Part shown: positions 1-10,690 of the stretch, one piece after another | Numbering within the stretch: position 1 is the first letter of the stretch | Layout: each line of letters begins with the position of its first letter | DNA from: Blasia pusilla | Lineage: Eukaryota; Marchantiophyta; Marchantiopsida; Blasiales | Direction of reading: 5' to 3' | NCBI GenBank assembly: GCA_050084515.1 | Contig: CM114272.1 | Coordinates: 3,224,001 to 3,288,000 of the forward strand | Length of the DNA: 64,000 nucleotides | The notes under the pieces: generated by a model | The model's database searches: none | What the model was told of the DNA's origin: nothing | The model's input: only the letters and a program-made list of their open reading frames with translations | Translations under genes and position numbers: made by a program

Positions 1-1987
1 TTTAGTACACCGGGTTTCTTGAGTACCAGTAAGCGATGGAGAGAATATACGACTCTGGAACTTCCGGATGTTGATGCTCGTCTACGTATTCAGGTGATAT
101 TTTGTTTGCTTTCAGCTGTGCGCGAAAGGATGCGCTGGACCGGAGAGATAGAAAACCTGATTGGACTGCACGTGATGATCGGGTGCGCGCATACCACGCC
201 ATCTTAGGTGTCCGATCGGGATCTAATAACGACAAAGCGGTAATACTGAACAGAATGGCCCAAGAGTATCCTCCGTGATTATGCATCCGTACACAATTTA
301 ACCGAGAAAATTTACCTAGGGTGACATGGGCTACTTTTCGTGTAACAAATGAAGGCTGAGAGGAAAAACGGGATTTATTGATGTGTGGGTAATTAGAGAC
401 TACACTTTATTTAAGAAGAACAAACGTCAACCAGGAGAAAATAAAAAAAGGAATGAATCAGATTGATTGTAAATTAAAATTCTATGATTTCTGAACACTA
501 TTTACCGTCAAGATAAGATTGGGGAAAACGTAATCCTCCCTTACGCAAACTCTAAGGTCCTCTAACCATTACAGTGGAATTCCAAACCTATCCATGAAAG
601 CTAGGTCTCTAAAGACGAACGAATACATGAATTGATAAGACCTTAAATACAAAGAACCGTCACCGCAGCAGCTCGAAATGTGAGTGATGTTTGAAAAAGT
701 GATACGAAATTGTGCACGTTCATTCGCATTTACACAGCATTAAGATTGCTCCTTCTGCGTCCAGCTCTCGTACACAGAGATGAATACCCTATGCACGTCA
801 GAATTTATAGTACTTCAAGCGCGCTAGTTTCGAGGAGAAGGAATCACGAGAGAGTGTCTAGTGGTCGGTTGCGGTCAATTTTGCTGTAAAAGAACTTTAT
901 TATAAAAAAAACAAAGTAACAACATCCCAATGTGGGAAGAAGGTGGGAAGCAGGCTTAAAAGAAACGTAACGAGTGAAAGTACGCTCAATTGTGCTCAGA
1001 ACTACTTATTCACTCCAGATTGAGACGCTTGCCCAATAGCTCACAGGCCCTCGAGACCAAGTGATCAGTTGGCACTCGCATGGCTTTGTATGAGCTCACT
1101 CGCGGTGACCGAAACCCAGTGGGTGAATCATCTTCTTTTTTCCTCTCAAAACGATTCAATTCTCACAGCTGAGTACCGTTTGGCAGGTGAAGCATTAAAA
1201 CGGAGAGTTTTTTTGCATATTCTATGATTTCGGGGCTTCGACCACCCGTTGTAGGAGAGCGACTAGTCGAAGCCGCTCTTGATCAGTGAAATTTTCCATT
1301 GAATTTTTCTTCACTCTTACAAAACCCATATAACGACCGCAAGTCACTTCAAAACAACCTAAGCCCCCATATCCGACATGTCTTATCTCGTGAGCAGAGG
1401 TCATCTCCTATTTGTGGCGAGTACCGTCTGCAGCTTTTTAAGAGGATGCGTTCCAAACGCATCCGTGGCTTTATTGTAAAGGAGCTGAATATCTATCCGA
1501 TTCATCATAGATTCCCAGCATGGGCGGGATGCCTCGATGTGATTCTTTCTGAGCGTCTATTTTGAGCTATCCGATCTGCTCTAGTGAGTGCTTGACGCGT
1601 TCCAAAATAATTGTCTTTTTGGCTCCAGGTGTACAATTGTCCCCTACTCTTTAGTATTCGTAGGACGGTGGTTAGCTGCATGATAAATAGCCCGCAAGAT
1701 CAGTTCCAATTAATCGTCTGGACAAGTGCTAGGACTACCTTCTCCATCATAAACTTCTTGAACAAGTGAGCGTTCTCTTCTCTTCTCATATGGCATTACT
1801 GAGTTCTCATTTCAAGCTTGGGAAGTAGCTTGTGCACCTGGTGTTCCGGATACATTCGCTTGATTAGATGATGAATGCGACTGTAAAGGTCACATTCAAC
1901 GTCCCATAAAGCAGGAAAGGTACTGACTTCGGATGATTGTGCATTCGTGCAGGATCTTGGCTTAGGTTCTTCTTCGCAGCTATAAAC
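1..1987. other. Intergenic stretch upstream of the first dirigent-like gene
   Basis: I see no supportable gene here. A 94-codon minus-strand ORF (2-286) reaches the window edge but matches no family I recognise, and the other ORFs are short. The last ~40 bases before 1988 carry a GTGCAG|GATCTTGG motif that is also found upstream of the other two dirigent-like genes (see the leader features). Confidence 0.5.
1947..1987 (+). promoter_or_regulatory. Leader with conserved splice-acceptor-like motif, dirigent copy 1
   Basis: The sequence GTGCAG|GATCTTGG lies about 35 bases upstream of the ATG. The same TGCAG|GAT(C/T)TT motif occurs 24-32 bases upstream of the ATG of the two other dirigent-like genes. 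It may be a 3' splice site of an intron in the 5' untranslated region, or a conserved leader element. No clear donor was identified for this copy. Confidence 0.35.
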
Positions 1988-2527
1988 ATGGCCCGAAGTG
2001 ACATGCGTTTGATGCTCGCCGGCTGCATGCTGCTGGCGAGCGTATGTATGGTGCAGGCTCACAGAGGCGACGAACTGCGGTTCGAGATCTATCAGCATCA
2101 CAACCAGGACAACGAACTGGATGTGTTCGGACCTCGGTCCCAAGACAGCAATGACCGCAACAACAGGGGCAGGGGAGTCGTGTACTCCGACCACGCGACT
2201 AGGGATGAAGATTCCAAGTCCGAGCGCCTTGCCGATGTCAGCGGTCTCTACTTCTTCATCAACAACCATGAGGTCGAGTCGGTTTCCACCATCAACTTCG
2301 AAAACGTCGATGTGAACGACGACAAGAGATTTGCGAACGCTCAGCTCCATCTCCGTGGTTTGTGTAACAAACACCACGAGAGGAACACCCAAGAGCTCAC
2401 CATTGTCGGTGGAACCAAAGGACTTTCTGGCGCTCGAGGTTTCGTTAGGTACGAGAGGGTCCAGAAAGGAGATGCTTACAAGCTTATCGGCCAGGTCCAG
2501 ATTGATCAGGAGTTCCAGTTCTACTAG
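1988..2527 (+). CDS. Dirigent-like secreted protein (copy 1)
   Basis: 179-residue protein. Residues 1-24 form a signal peptide (MAR, hydrophobic core with LMLAGCMLLASVC, cleavage expected after VQA), so it is probably exported to the apoplast. The rest fits a dirigent / allene-oxide-cyclase-like beta-barrel: an FEIY strand near residue 32, VSGLYFF near 84, a QLHLRG strand near 119, and the family hallmark VGGTKGLSGARG at 140-151 followed by a final strand ending in QVQI. Known dirigent proteins steer phenoxy-radical coupling or related stereochemical steps; the substrate here cannot be told from sequence. An upstream in-frame ATG at 1937 exists, but I chose 1988 because the signal peptide and the AACATGGCC context start there, as in the two paralogues at 5225-5821 and 15583-16140. 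No intron is needed in the coding part. Stop codon is TAG. Confidence 0.85.
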   Translation: MARSDMRLMLAGCMLLASVCMVQAHRGDELRFEIYQHHNQDNELDVFGPRSQDSNDRNNRGRGVVYSDHATRDEDSKSERLADVSGLYFFINNHEVESVSTINFENVDVNDDKRFANAQLHLRGLCNKHHERNTQELTIVGGTKGLSGARGFVRYERVQKGDAYKLIGQVQIDQEFQFY

Positions 2528-2998
2528 ATCGTCCAATGGACATCGCTCTATAGGTAGCTTGAGGGAGTGATAGCTAGATGAATGACTCTAGTTGTCTTCA
2601 AAACAGAGTGAACGCGCTCTTCGCGTGCATCAACCCGGTTGAGATCAAGGACTACAGCTGGAGCCTGACGGAGGTACACGTGAGTTACGTCTAGGATTAC
2701 GTTCTGAATTATGTTCTAGATTGTAAGATAATATGAGATAGCTGAGTATTTATGTTACTATAGATGTGTGACGAGATTTCTGAGTTGTACTTTCTTTGTG
2801 TCAAATGTGGGGTTCGCTTATGAACATGTTTTCACTTCCCGGCCCACGCATAGCGCAACTTGAAGGTGGGTTATTACTTGAAAATAAAGAATCTGCTTGG
2901 ACTTTTTCCAGCTTCTCCTTGCTGTTGAGCGAATTTTCGCAGAATTGTCGTATACGGTATTTGACTTGCGTTCAGCATCTTACAGCAAGCCACGCCTT

Positions 2999-3057
2999 GA
3001 TTCGCATAGATATCTTAGATGAAGATATTACGCGAATTTAAGAGATCTATGCGAATC
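2999..3057. repeat. Inverted repeat, 19-bp arms
   Basis: Arms 2999-3017 and 3039-3057 are reverse complements with one mismatch, separated by 21 nt. The transcript could form a stem-loop; no function can be assigned. Confidence 0.6.
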
Positions 3058-3215
3058 CAACTATTCTGAACTGTATCGGTGCAGTATTTAGCTATCTAGG
3101 TGATATAGGCTTTAGGTTCTATCTCTCGATCACATTCATACACCCCAAACGACTTCGTCGGAGATGATGGTGCAGAGGAGAGTGTAATAGAGAAACTACA
3201 CCAGGATCCGGATTG

Positions 3216-3285
3216 GAGATCTTCGGTGTTGCGTATTGGAGTCGATGTGGGAGATCTTCGGTGTTGCGTATTGGAGTCGATGTGG
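3216..3285 (+). repeat. Perfect 35-bp tandem duplication
   Basis: Unit beginning GAGATCTTCGGTG is present twice head to tail with no difference, so it is a recent duplication. Confidence 0.85.
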
Positions 3286-5224
3286 GAATGAACCATTGGG
3301 AAAAAAGTTTTGTCTAACGCGTTCATAATGTAGGTCAGCAGCTTGAGAAATATGGCTCTGCTGTCTGATGAGCCAAACGTCCACAGTTGTTTGAAGATAT
3401 GGTAGAACACTGTCTCCAGGATGCGGGGTCAAGAGTTCTTCAGAGAGCCCTCGCTCGTACCCGTATGGTCTCTTGAGTCAGACAACAAATTTGCTTCCTT
3501 ACTCCCTAGACTAGACACCTCCCTTGTATTTCTTCATGGAACTGTGAACCCCCCATCCCCCGTTCATCCACATGCTTTGGATCTTGTCTTTGTCATTGAA
3601 AGGACTGTCGACATCGGATCCTGGGCACTAGAGTAGAGCCAAGGATACAGAAGTTTTGAAGTTACAGACCCGGACTCTTGGATCGATTTCTGCGCCAGCG
3701 TATGAGGAGAAATTGAGAATTCTACATCTATGCAGCAGCTCCAGCCCAGGAATCATGGCAAATCCCGTCAAGCCTCTTCGGGACCCGGGTAGAAGTTTCT
3801 GTGCACCGAATTTCTTTGGCGTCCAAGAACAAAGAATCAGGAAAACTTCTACCGGAAGAAGTTATTGGTTTGTTGGATTATTTGTCGGAGTCCTTTCATA
3901 TCCCTGTTCCATGTAGGAACGTTAGCTCGATATGAGCTAGAGCTAGATAGAGATCTTTAGAGTAGATGACTGAGTTTTGCTTGTTCTTTGTTCATCAGAA
4001 GTCGAGAGAATATCCAGAATATTGTGCTGATGAACTTTGATACATAATGAATCCATTTCCGGTTTTCCTCCCTTACCTTTTTTCACTTCATTCCCTCTAA
4101 ATTTCCCTTCTTTTACCCGAAGTCCGGTGAGCTCAAAAAATCAAAATCTAGAGCTGGGCAAGTGCGGGGAGTGCGGGGGAGAAACAGATGGAGTATTCAC
4201 TGATATCCTTCGAGTGGTGGCTGTTGCGCCACTCGGGGATATCGGCCTCGATGCAAGTTGCGCGAAAATCTCTGGTTCCTACGACACCACCTTTGACCAG
4301 CAGGTTTGAATCCCTATACTGATACATATCCTGTTTCACTATTTTTCTTTCGAAGGCATGGTCGAAGTCGTCACCAAATTAAAAGCATCGAGAGGGAGTA
4401 AACGATGTAGGCGGTGAAGCATAGGTGGGAACGAAGAACAATTTTTTTCGTTTTTTAATTACAAAAAATTCTATCGCAGTACTAGATCCTCTTGTTATTA
4501 TTTAGATGTCGGACTCGAAGATGCCGTCTCTACCAAGTAGGAAGGAAGACGATATGTCATGAATGCTAAAAAGGTTGTGGCCCCAATACACGAAATACGA
4601 AATGGTTTTCAAAAGAAATTCTTGAACCCATATTTCCATGGGACTCGACAAAACTTTTGGGGACTCTGTAGATCATTTATTATATCTGAAATTAAGGGAT
4701 CTCTTGTTGGCGCAGGGTACAAGATATAGGAGCGCATGACCATCACATTTCTTGGGAATGTACTTAGTTTTCAATATTCCCACTGGAAAACAACCAGGGC
4801 CATCGTTGAGAAGTCATAATGTGATTGTTAGATTCGCGCAAAAGAAACACGGATCTAGCCCCGCCATGTACTTCTCTACAAAGGCAAGCTACCTAGTGTG
4901 TGACTGCGGGAATACAAGAACTCAAAATCACATCAGCTGATCCATTGCGTGTGCGTTAAAGACGGTGGAATTGGAAAACAAAATAGATTCGTAAGTTATT
5001 CGATTGGTAAGAGCATAACCTAGTACTTCGGGGAAGTACCGGACCAGGTATGTTCGTAACTGCTTCCCACGAATCTACAACCCTGCTAGGAGTAGCGAGT
5101 GCTGCCTAGAAATCTAAGAGTAGGATTCACAAGATCTAATGACTCCTAAAACCTAAATGATTTCTGGACATCAGCTGGTCACTCACTCGCCAACCGCTCA
5201 AGCTAGAGCTGCTACTTGCAAGAA

Positions 5225-5821
5225 CTAGTGCAATTTGGACCCATCGTCATTAATCTCGACTTCGCCCACCACCCTGTAAGCGTTTCCAATCCTCTCGTAT
5301 CTCACGGTACCGCGCGCCCCAGCAAGTCCACCGCTTCCACCGACAATGGCCAGTTCCTGGTTCCTCTGGTCTTCTCGGTTCTCCAAGTTCCACAGACCTT
5401 GGAGGTGAAGCTGGGCGTTTCGTAATCTCCTGTTTTGGTCCGATCGGTCTCTCTGGTCGTTGATCTCCACGTCCTCGAACCGGATGCTGGAAATCTCGTG
5501 GACCTGATTTTGGTTTGTGTAGAAGTAGAGACCACTGACGGTGGCCTGGTGTTCGGAGTTGCTATCCTCTCTCTTGGTAGCCCTGTTGGAGAAAACGAAC
5601 CCCCTCCCGACGTCTCTGTCCCGGCCATTGTCCCTGCCGTCATTAGATCCAGGTCCGAATACCTCCAGCTCGTTAGAATCGCGATCAGAATCGCCATTTG
5701 CCTCTTGCTGGTATATCTCGAACCGAATGGTTTGGCTTTCAGAGCTGTCGGCATGCACCAGGCACACGCTGGCGAGCATCACGCAACCGGCCAAAATCAA
5801 GAGCATGTTCCCGCGTGCCAT
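5225..5821 (-). CDS. Dirigent-like secreted protein (copy 2)
   Basis: 198 residues. The signal peptide (MARGNMLLILAGCVMLASVCLVHA, residues 1-24) is nearly identical to that of copy 3. The mature part has the dirigent layout: an FEIY strand near 34, VSGLYFY near 95, QLHLQGLW near 127, and VGGSGGLAGARG at 160-171, ending with the VGEVEI strand. Compared with the paralogues it carries extra acidic and arginine-rich loops (about residues 40-75 and 112-122), which account for its greater length. An in-frame upstream ATG would add 18 residues; 5821 was chosen because the signal peptide starts there. The gene is divergent from copy 1. A possible 73-nt intron lies in its leader, and a weak TATA-like ATAAATA sits far upstream near 6375-6381. 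Stop codon is TAG. Dirigent-like assignment is firm from the hallmark loop; the reaction it guides is unknown. Confidence 0.85.
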   Translation of the reverse strand: MARGNMLLILAGCVMLASVCLVHADSSESQTIRFEIYQQEANGDSDRDSNELEVFGPGSNDGRDNGRDRDVGRGFVFSNRATKREDSNSEHQATVSGLYFYTNQNQVHEISSIRFEDVEINDQRDRSDQNRRLRNAQLHLQGLWNLENREDQRNQELAIVGGSGGLAGARGTVRYERIGNAYRVVGEVEINDDGSKLH

Positions 5822-5845
5822 GGTTACAAATGCTAGCGTAAAATC

Positions 5846-5918
5846 CTGCAGAAAGAGCCGATCCGTGAGAATCACACAGTGATATCAGTGCTTGGAGCAT
5901 CATGATTAACAAGCGTAC
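5846..5918 (-). other. Candidate 5'-UTR intron of dirigent copy 2
   Basis: On the minus strand, TCTAG|GTACGC (donor, intron starting at 5918) and TTTCTGCAG|GATTTTACGC (acceptor, intron ending at 5846) would delimit a 73-nt intron ending 24 nt before the ATG. The exon sequence after the acceptor is conserved in copy 3 (CTGCAG|GATCTTACGC). This is an inference from splice-site consensus and paralogue conservation only. Confidence 0.4.
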
Positions 5919-7433
5919 CTAGACAACTGGTATCGAACTGCTCGTAGATCGACTACCATAAAGTTTCACTTAACTGGACTGCATCATTCACATCAGATGT
6001 AGTCATTTTCAATATACAGAACTCATGCAAATAACGTTTCCATCTTGTATTTCTTTGAAGTCGTCGGTGGTGCAACCAGGGTTTACTGCAAAAATCCACA
6101 CATCTGGCGATAGAAACCTCTGGGTATCGTTACGGTTGAAACTTACCGAATTGGACCAGTATCCGCTTGGACTAATGGGGAACAACAATGTTGAATCAAC
6201 CGTCTAAAGAAAATAGAGAACATCCACAGATACTCTGATCTAGTGCCGCTTTTCATACGTAAATGAATAGCTGGAGGAAAGGAGCTCACTTCCAACCTTA
6301 TCGTTGCGGATTGAGGTAGTTCTCGAAAGCTGAAGCTGAAGTTGATCTGGTGAATTGTATCTGATCTTGAGGGGTATTTATGCGAGTCTATGTGCAAACG
6401 ATTAGGGACAAGTAGACTAGGCGCGTGTGAGCCTGGTCGCGCGTGAGACCTGTCCCTGGTATCTTGTGAGCTAGATACATGAGTACGCCATGGATAGAAC
6501 CGAAACTCACGCTTGAGATAACTGTACTTAAGTGTGTAATTGGTGGGATAATTTTTGACTGTTTGGTTTAATCCAACACGACGAAAACATCAAGAAATAC
6601 TGAATATATTCAAATATTCATCAAACATTCGTTTCAAGCCATGTATTGTTCTTAAAAATTTTAGTCTTCGTAATGATGTTCGACACAAACGACCTAGAAA
6701 AGATGGTCTGCTTTGCATCGAATCTTCGGATTTTAAAGCACGTAGTGTAACTCGGTGAAAGCCACTGGACTTATGATTTTGAATTTATAAAGCTTCCTCT
6801 AGTCGAGTGGAATCCACATCTTTCACAAAACAGTTCCCTATTATTAAGTCTTGAAGAACTAGTTTTCCTTTGAAGAAGTGAACATTAGTTAAATAAGTAG
6901 AACATTTCTTTCAGGAGAAAATCCATGTTCGAGTGAAATTTGAACTTCTTCTGAAGTCCGATCGTGTATAATCTCGCTGCCCCGAAACGTGTCATAATCG
7001 CAGAGGCTGAATCTTTATTCACCACGGTCCGTTTTGTGACACATAAGAGGCTAAGTTGTAAAGACGGACGCGTGAGCGTGCGGCCCTCGTGAGCAGCGTG
7101 AGTCGCCGTAAGTACGGATACATGCATGCACACTGCATGTTCTGGCTCAGCACCTTCCATCCATCCAGCATCTTTACGCTCGAGTACGCTCTCCTACTGT
7201 AGTCACTGGCTACAACGTTACAACAACCAGATCAGGACTACGGAATCTACAGTATCAATATTAGAATATTAGACAGTATTCGACAGGTTCAGTTGGGTAA
7301 AGAGTCATGTAGCAAAAGGAAGGTAACGATATATCGATGCTTGCAGCACCTTCGATCCAGATGTTCCTGGTCGAAGGGTTGAGAAACTTACCTTTCATAT
7401 TCTCATGTCCTCGCATCAAGGGGGACTAGCATA

Positions 7434-7465
7434 CGCTTGTTTATAACTTGGATTATAAACAAGCG
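7434..7465. repeat. Perfect 13-bp-arm hairpin
   Basis: CGCTTGTTTATAA at 7434-7446 and its exact reverse complement at 7453-7465, separated by CTTGGA. Possible small stem-loop or the ends of a tiny fold-back element. Confidence 0.7.
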
Positions 7466-9258
7466 GGTTGATATGCGGTCAGCCTTGGCTTTCAGAGAGA
7501 AGATCTCACACAGAATGCTTTCATCCAAATTCAAGGGTCTGAACTGATGTGGGATTTTCAATTATGGTTCTTTCTTCATCCAGCAGCGTATGAATTACTT
7601 CGAAGTTTATACGCACTTGCTGTTGAAGGGACTATAACTTATTGCACAAATTAAACTCTGCTTGTGTACATGGTAATCATTTTGCGTACTGAGGTGGATT
7701 CTGTGCTTGATCTATGTATGCACTATCTAATAGAAGATTATTCTCGTACTACTCCTATACTTTCTGTACTCATCTATCTGGCTCACACGATGATAACAGT
7801 GCAACGTATGATAAGAGCCTCTGGCGTCCTAGAAATCCGAGGAGAATGAAATCCGACTTCTCAGCTTTTCCGCTGTGTTTGCGCTGTGTTTTGCATGAGC
7901 TGAATCGATATACATAAATGTTTAAAGAGTCTACTTATAAGCTTCTATGTGAGCCCCTTATCGTCTAGCTTATCCTTCTACAGATGAAAAGACACACTAG
8001 ATCTATGTCTATGTTAGTGTGCATGGTAGAGGATCCGTAGTTGGTTTCCTTGGTTACGTCTCAATTAGTCCAAACCTTGAATGGCTAAAAGTTTGGAAGT
8101 TTCAGTCGGTTTCAAGTTGGTGTGTGGAGTTTTTCATTTTTCATTTTTTTTTAATACAGGGGAACTCGTTCTAGTTTAGCAAGAAGTCTGTCTGCTATCG
8201 GTTTCGTGTTCTCTTGACACCGCTTTCTGATGACGATTTTGCAAGGACAGCTATAAGGGCATAATAACTAGTAATTGTGGCTTCGTGGTGGATAATGTTA
8301 TTGTTGCAAACTGTTGGTGACTCTGTCTCATGTGACAATCATTCGGGACCTGGGAGGTATTTCTAAAACCGAATTCGTAGTTCAACCAATGCTCGACCGT
8401 GGACTTTGTAGGCATATACAGAATATGCGTGTTGAAAATGGAAGTGCAACTTCTCAATTTGAAAGCACATGAATCTTAATTTCAACTCAGAGACGTATTT
8501 CGCTGGAATTTTTTTCGGCGACGGCGGATAGCACTTTCTTACCACTTTGACATTCAATCTGGATTTAAGAGGGCACCAATCTATATTTGCTTGACACCGT
8601 GCAAGAGGAAGGAGGTGCGAGGTGAGAAGACTATCTTATGGACCAATGGTCCAACATGAGTTATCAGGTTGAGCTTGGAGAACCACTACGTTGAGAACTT
8701 GCAGTCTCGAAAACCATTTGGATGGAACATAAGATGTCCGCGAGGACTAGCTTATGGGCGTCCCAAATAGAATTGAAACATCTCATTTGTGAAGGTCAAG
8801 TACCACCTAGCATAAGAACGTGAGGTCTAGGTTTAGGGGCGTACAAAGGTGTGGGTCTAGCCCGAGTCTAAAGGGAGTCAAGGCGCCATGGATCCCAGCG
8901 CTTGGGGTAGTGAGTTGCCTATATAAAGGGCAACAATGTAGTCAAACACATCAACATTTAGGGAGAGAATGGTCTTGTTGAGAGGAAACACTCATGTTCA
9001 AAGGTTGATCTTCATGTAAACCTTGGGAGCCGAGGAGGATGTATCCCCCATTCGTTCTCCAATCTCAACCCAGTTTGAGATGCTCAAATTGCAGCCAATG
9101 CATTTCCTTTCGGGAAATATCTCCGTCAAGATTTCAAATTGGAGAAATCTAGTCCTGGCTTGGATTATCATAATCCTCTTAAGGATTATCGTAATCCTCT
9201 TAAGTGTGTACTATACCATGATGCCTTTGCTTGGACACGTGTGGTTTGTCAACTTTAA

Positions 9259-9288
9259 TTGTCCAAACTTAAGCTTAAGTTTGGACAA
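9259..9288. repeat. Perfect 30-bp palindrome
   Basis: Two 15-bp arms (TTGTCCAAACTTAAG and its reverse complement) meet without a spacer. It lies about 490 bp upstream of the germin-like start. It could be cruciform-forming DNA or a dimeric protein-binding site; neither can be shown. Confidence 0.8.
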
Positions 9289-9625
9289 CGCAAGAGTTTG
9301 TCAAGCTAAAGTAAGTTGTCCATTCAGGGTTTACCAAGATCTGGTCTTCAAACGTCCAGGCCTTCACAATCCGGTGTCGTGGAAGTGACGCGAGACTCGG
9401 TCTCCCGGCGCAGCCTTTAACGGAAACCACGATAAAGTCTTAGCCGCCGTAAATCGTCACTGAGGTTTATACGTCGGCTTGACATTACGACCTGTTTCCG
9501 CGGACGTGTTTCCGGTGAAACCGTGTGGCTGAGGAACGAAAAAGAAGATGGACTTTCAGAGCAGGAACAGTTAGAGTTTGAAGACTCCTAGTTTCATGGC
9601 GTAACCATTCACTCTACAAGAACTG

Positions 9626-9631
9626 TATAAA
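9626..9631 (+). promoter_or_regulatory. TATA box of the germin-like gene
   Basis: GTATAAAG at 9625-9632, about 150 nt upstream of the ATG, well placed for a transcription start near 9655-9665 and a leader of about 120 nt. Confidence 0.5.
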
Positions 9632-9782
9632 GCCTCGAAGTTCTCCAAAGTGAAGCATTGCATTCAACCTAGTCTCAAGCGCTCCCTCGCATTTCATGGT
9701 CCGATCTTCAGCTCATCCTTTACGAACCATTTCAGATCTTTAGCGAATTGAACTCATCGCTCAGCAGCGGATCACTACAAGC

Positions 9783-10412
9783 ATGGGTCAGACGGGTCTA
9801 ATCACGCTCTACGTAGCGGCTTTTCTTTTGGCCACTTTAGCTCTAGTTGTCCATGCTTCTGATCCGGAGCTTACGATGGACTTCTTCGTTCCACCCAACA
9901 TGAACGCCTCCGATCTGGACGGTAGCTTCTTTACAAACACTTCTTTGCGACACGTAAAGCCGAACACTGGATCTTTCGCGACTGTCACTCCTGTTAACGT
10001 GAGTGGTTTCAAGGCGCTCACGGGTCTTGGGGTGTCAGCTGCGCTGATTCAATTCCCACCAGGGACGGTGAACGCTCCTCACACTCATCCTCGAGGCACC
10101 GAGCTCCTATTCGTCACCGAAGGAATTTTGAACGTGGGGCTACTCAACACCAGTACCTCGGTGCCAAAATTGTTCACCCAGAAATTGCTACCCGGAGATC
10201 TCTTCGTTTTCCCCAAGGGCCTGGTCCATTTCCAGATTAACTGGGATGAATACATGACCGTTAAGGCCGTGGTTGGATTCAGCAGCTCCAATCCGGGTCT
10301 GGTTCGACTGCCGGCCACCCTCTTAGGCACCATGATCTCCGACGAAGTGCTTCAGAAATCGTTCCAGGTGTCCGCTGAAGTTATCGCAAAATTGAAAGCA
10401 GCTCAAGCTTAG
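9783..10412 (+). CDS. Germin-like protein (secreted cupin), cysteine-free type
   Basis: 209 residues, full length for a germin-like protein, single exon. A signal peptide covers residues 1-25 (hydrophobic AAFLLATLALVV, cleavage near HAS|DP). The cupin barrel shows germin box 1, APHTHPRGTELLFVTEG, and box 2, PGDLFVFPKGLVHFQ. The four metal ligands are all present: H100, H102, E107 and H149, so a manganese site is expected. Germins are extracellular homohexamers with oxalate oxidase or superoxide dismutase activity; which, if any, applies here is not readable. The protein has no cysteine at all: the N-terminal pair that forms the usual disulfide of germins is missing (residues 25-60 contain DFFVPP..FFTN where Cys would be). 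Potential N-glycosylation sites occur at N41, N52, N73 and N122. Stop codon is TAG. Two degenerate copies of parts of this gene lie within 2 kb. Confidence 0.93.
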   Translation: MGQTGLITLYVAAFLLATLALVVHASDPELTMDFFVPPNMNASDLDGSFFTNTSLRHVKPNTGSFATVTPVNVSGFKALTGLGVSAALIQFPPGTVNAPHTHPRGTELLFVTEGILNVGLLNTSTSVPKLFTQKLLPGDLFVFPKGLVHFQINWDEYMTVKAVVGFSSSNPGLVRLPATLLGTMISDEVLQKSFQVSAEVIAKLKAAQA

Positions 10413-10540
10413 GTGACGTACAGTAGCAGTAACTTCGTAGACATCAATGAGTACATTATTCCTTCTATGATAGATTCCCGTTGCATGAGATATGGTTAAT
10501 CAGAGCCTCATCCCATGCCTTCTGTAAATTTAACGAGAGA

Positions 10541-10690
10541 TATCGCTATGAAGGCCATGGTTAGACTCAACAGCTCCAATCCTCATCTAGGACAGCGATC
10601 CTCTTTCGCTTCATGATCTGCGGCGGAGTGCCTCAGGAATCCGTTCACGTGTTTGCTGAAGTTATTGCGAGATTGAAAGAAGGCAGATAA
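10541..10690 (+). pseudogene. 3' fragment of a duplicated germin-like gene
   Basis: About 130 bp downstream of the intact gene, this stretch repeats its last ~45 codons in the same orientation. Recognisable blocks are AAGGCC.TGGTT, CAGCTCCAATCC, TCATGATCT and GCTGAAGTTAT(T/C)GC, ending in a stop (TAA, 10688-10690). Several indels break the frame. It is a tandem duplicate that has lost its first three quarters. A weaker echo of the WDEYM codons may exist at about 10747-10765. Confidence 0.8.

Larger units (their letters stand above)
2528..5224. other. Intergenic region with small repeats
   Basis: No recognisable gene. Two small structures are visible: a 19-bp inverted repeat with one mismatch (2999-3017 and 3039-3057, 21-nt loop), and a perfect 35-bp tandem duplication (3216-3250 and 3251-3285). 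Short ORFs in all frames look random. A coding-like stretch at about 2600-2690, just 3' of the dirigent gene, matched nothing I know. Confidence 0.5.
5919..9625. other. Long intergenic region
   Basis: No gene recognised; ORFs are short and random in character. It contains a perfect 13-bp hairpin (7434-7446 / 7453-7465, loop 6 nt), a short tandem repeat of about 20 bp (GGATTATC..TAATCCTCTTA, about 9163-9204), and a perfect 30-bp palindrome at 9259-9288. Confidence 0.5.

Noticed and set aside
1796-2536. 246-codon minus ORF over dirigent copy 1, and similar antisense ORFs over copies 2 and 3
   Set aside because: Shadows of the real genes on the opposite strand; no signal peptide or domain of their own.
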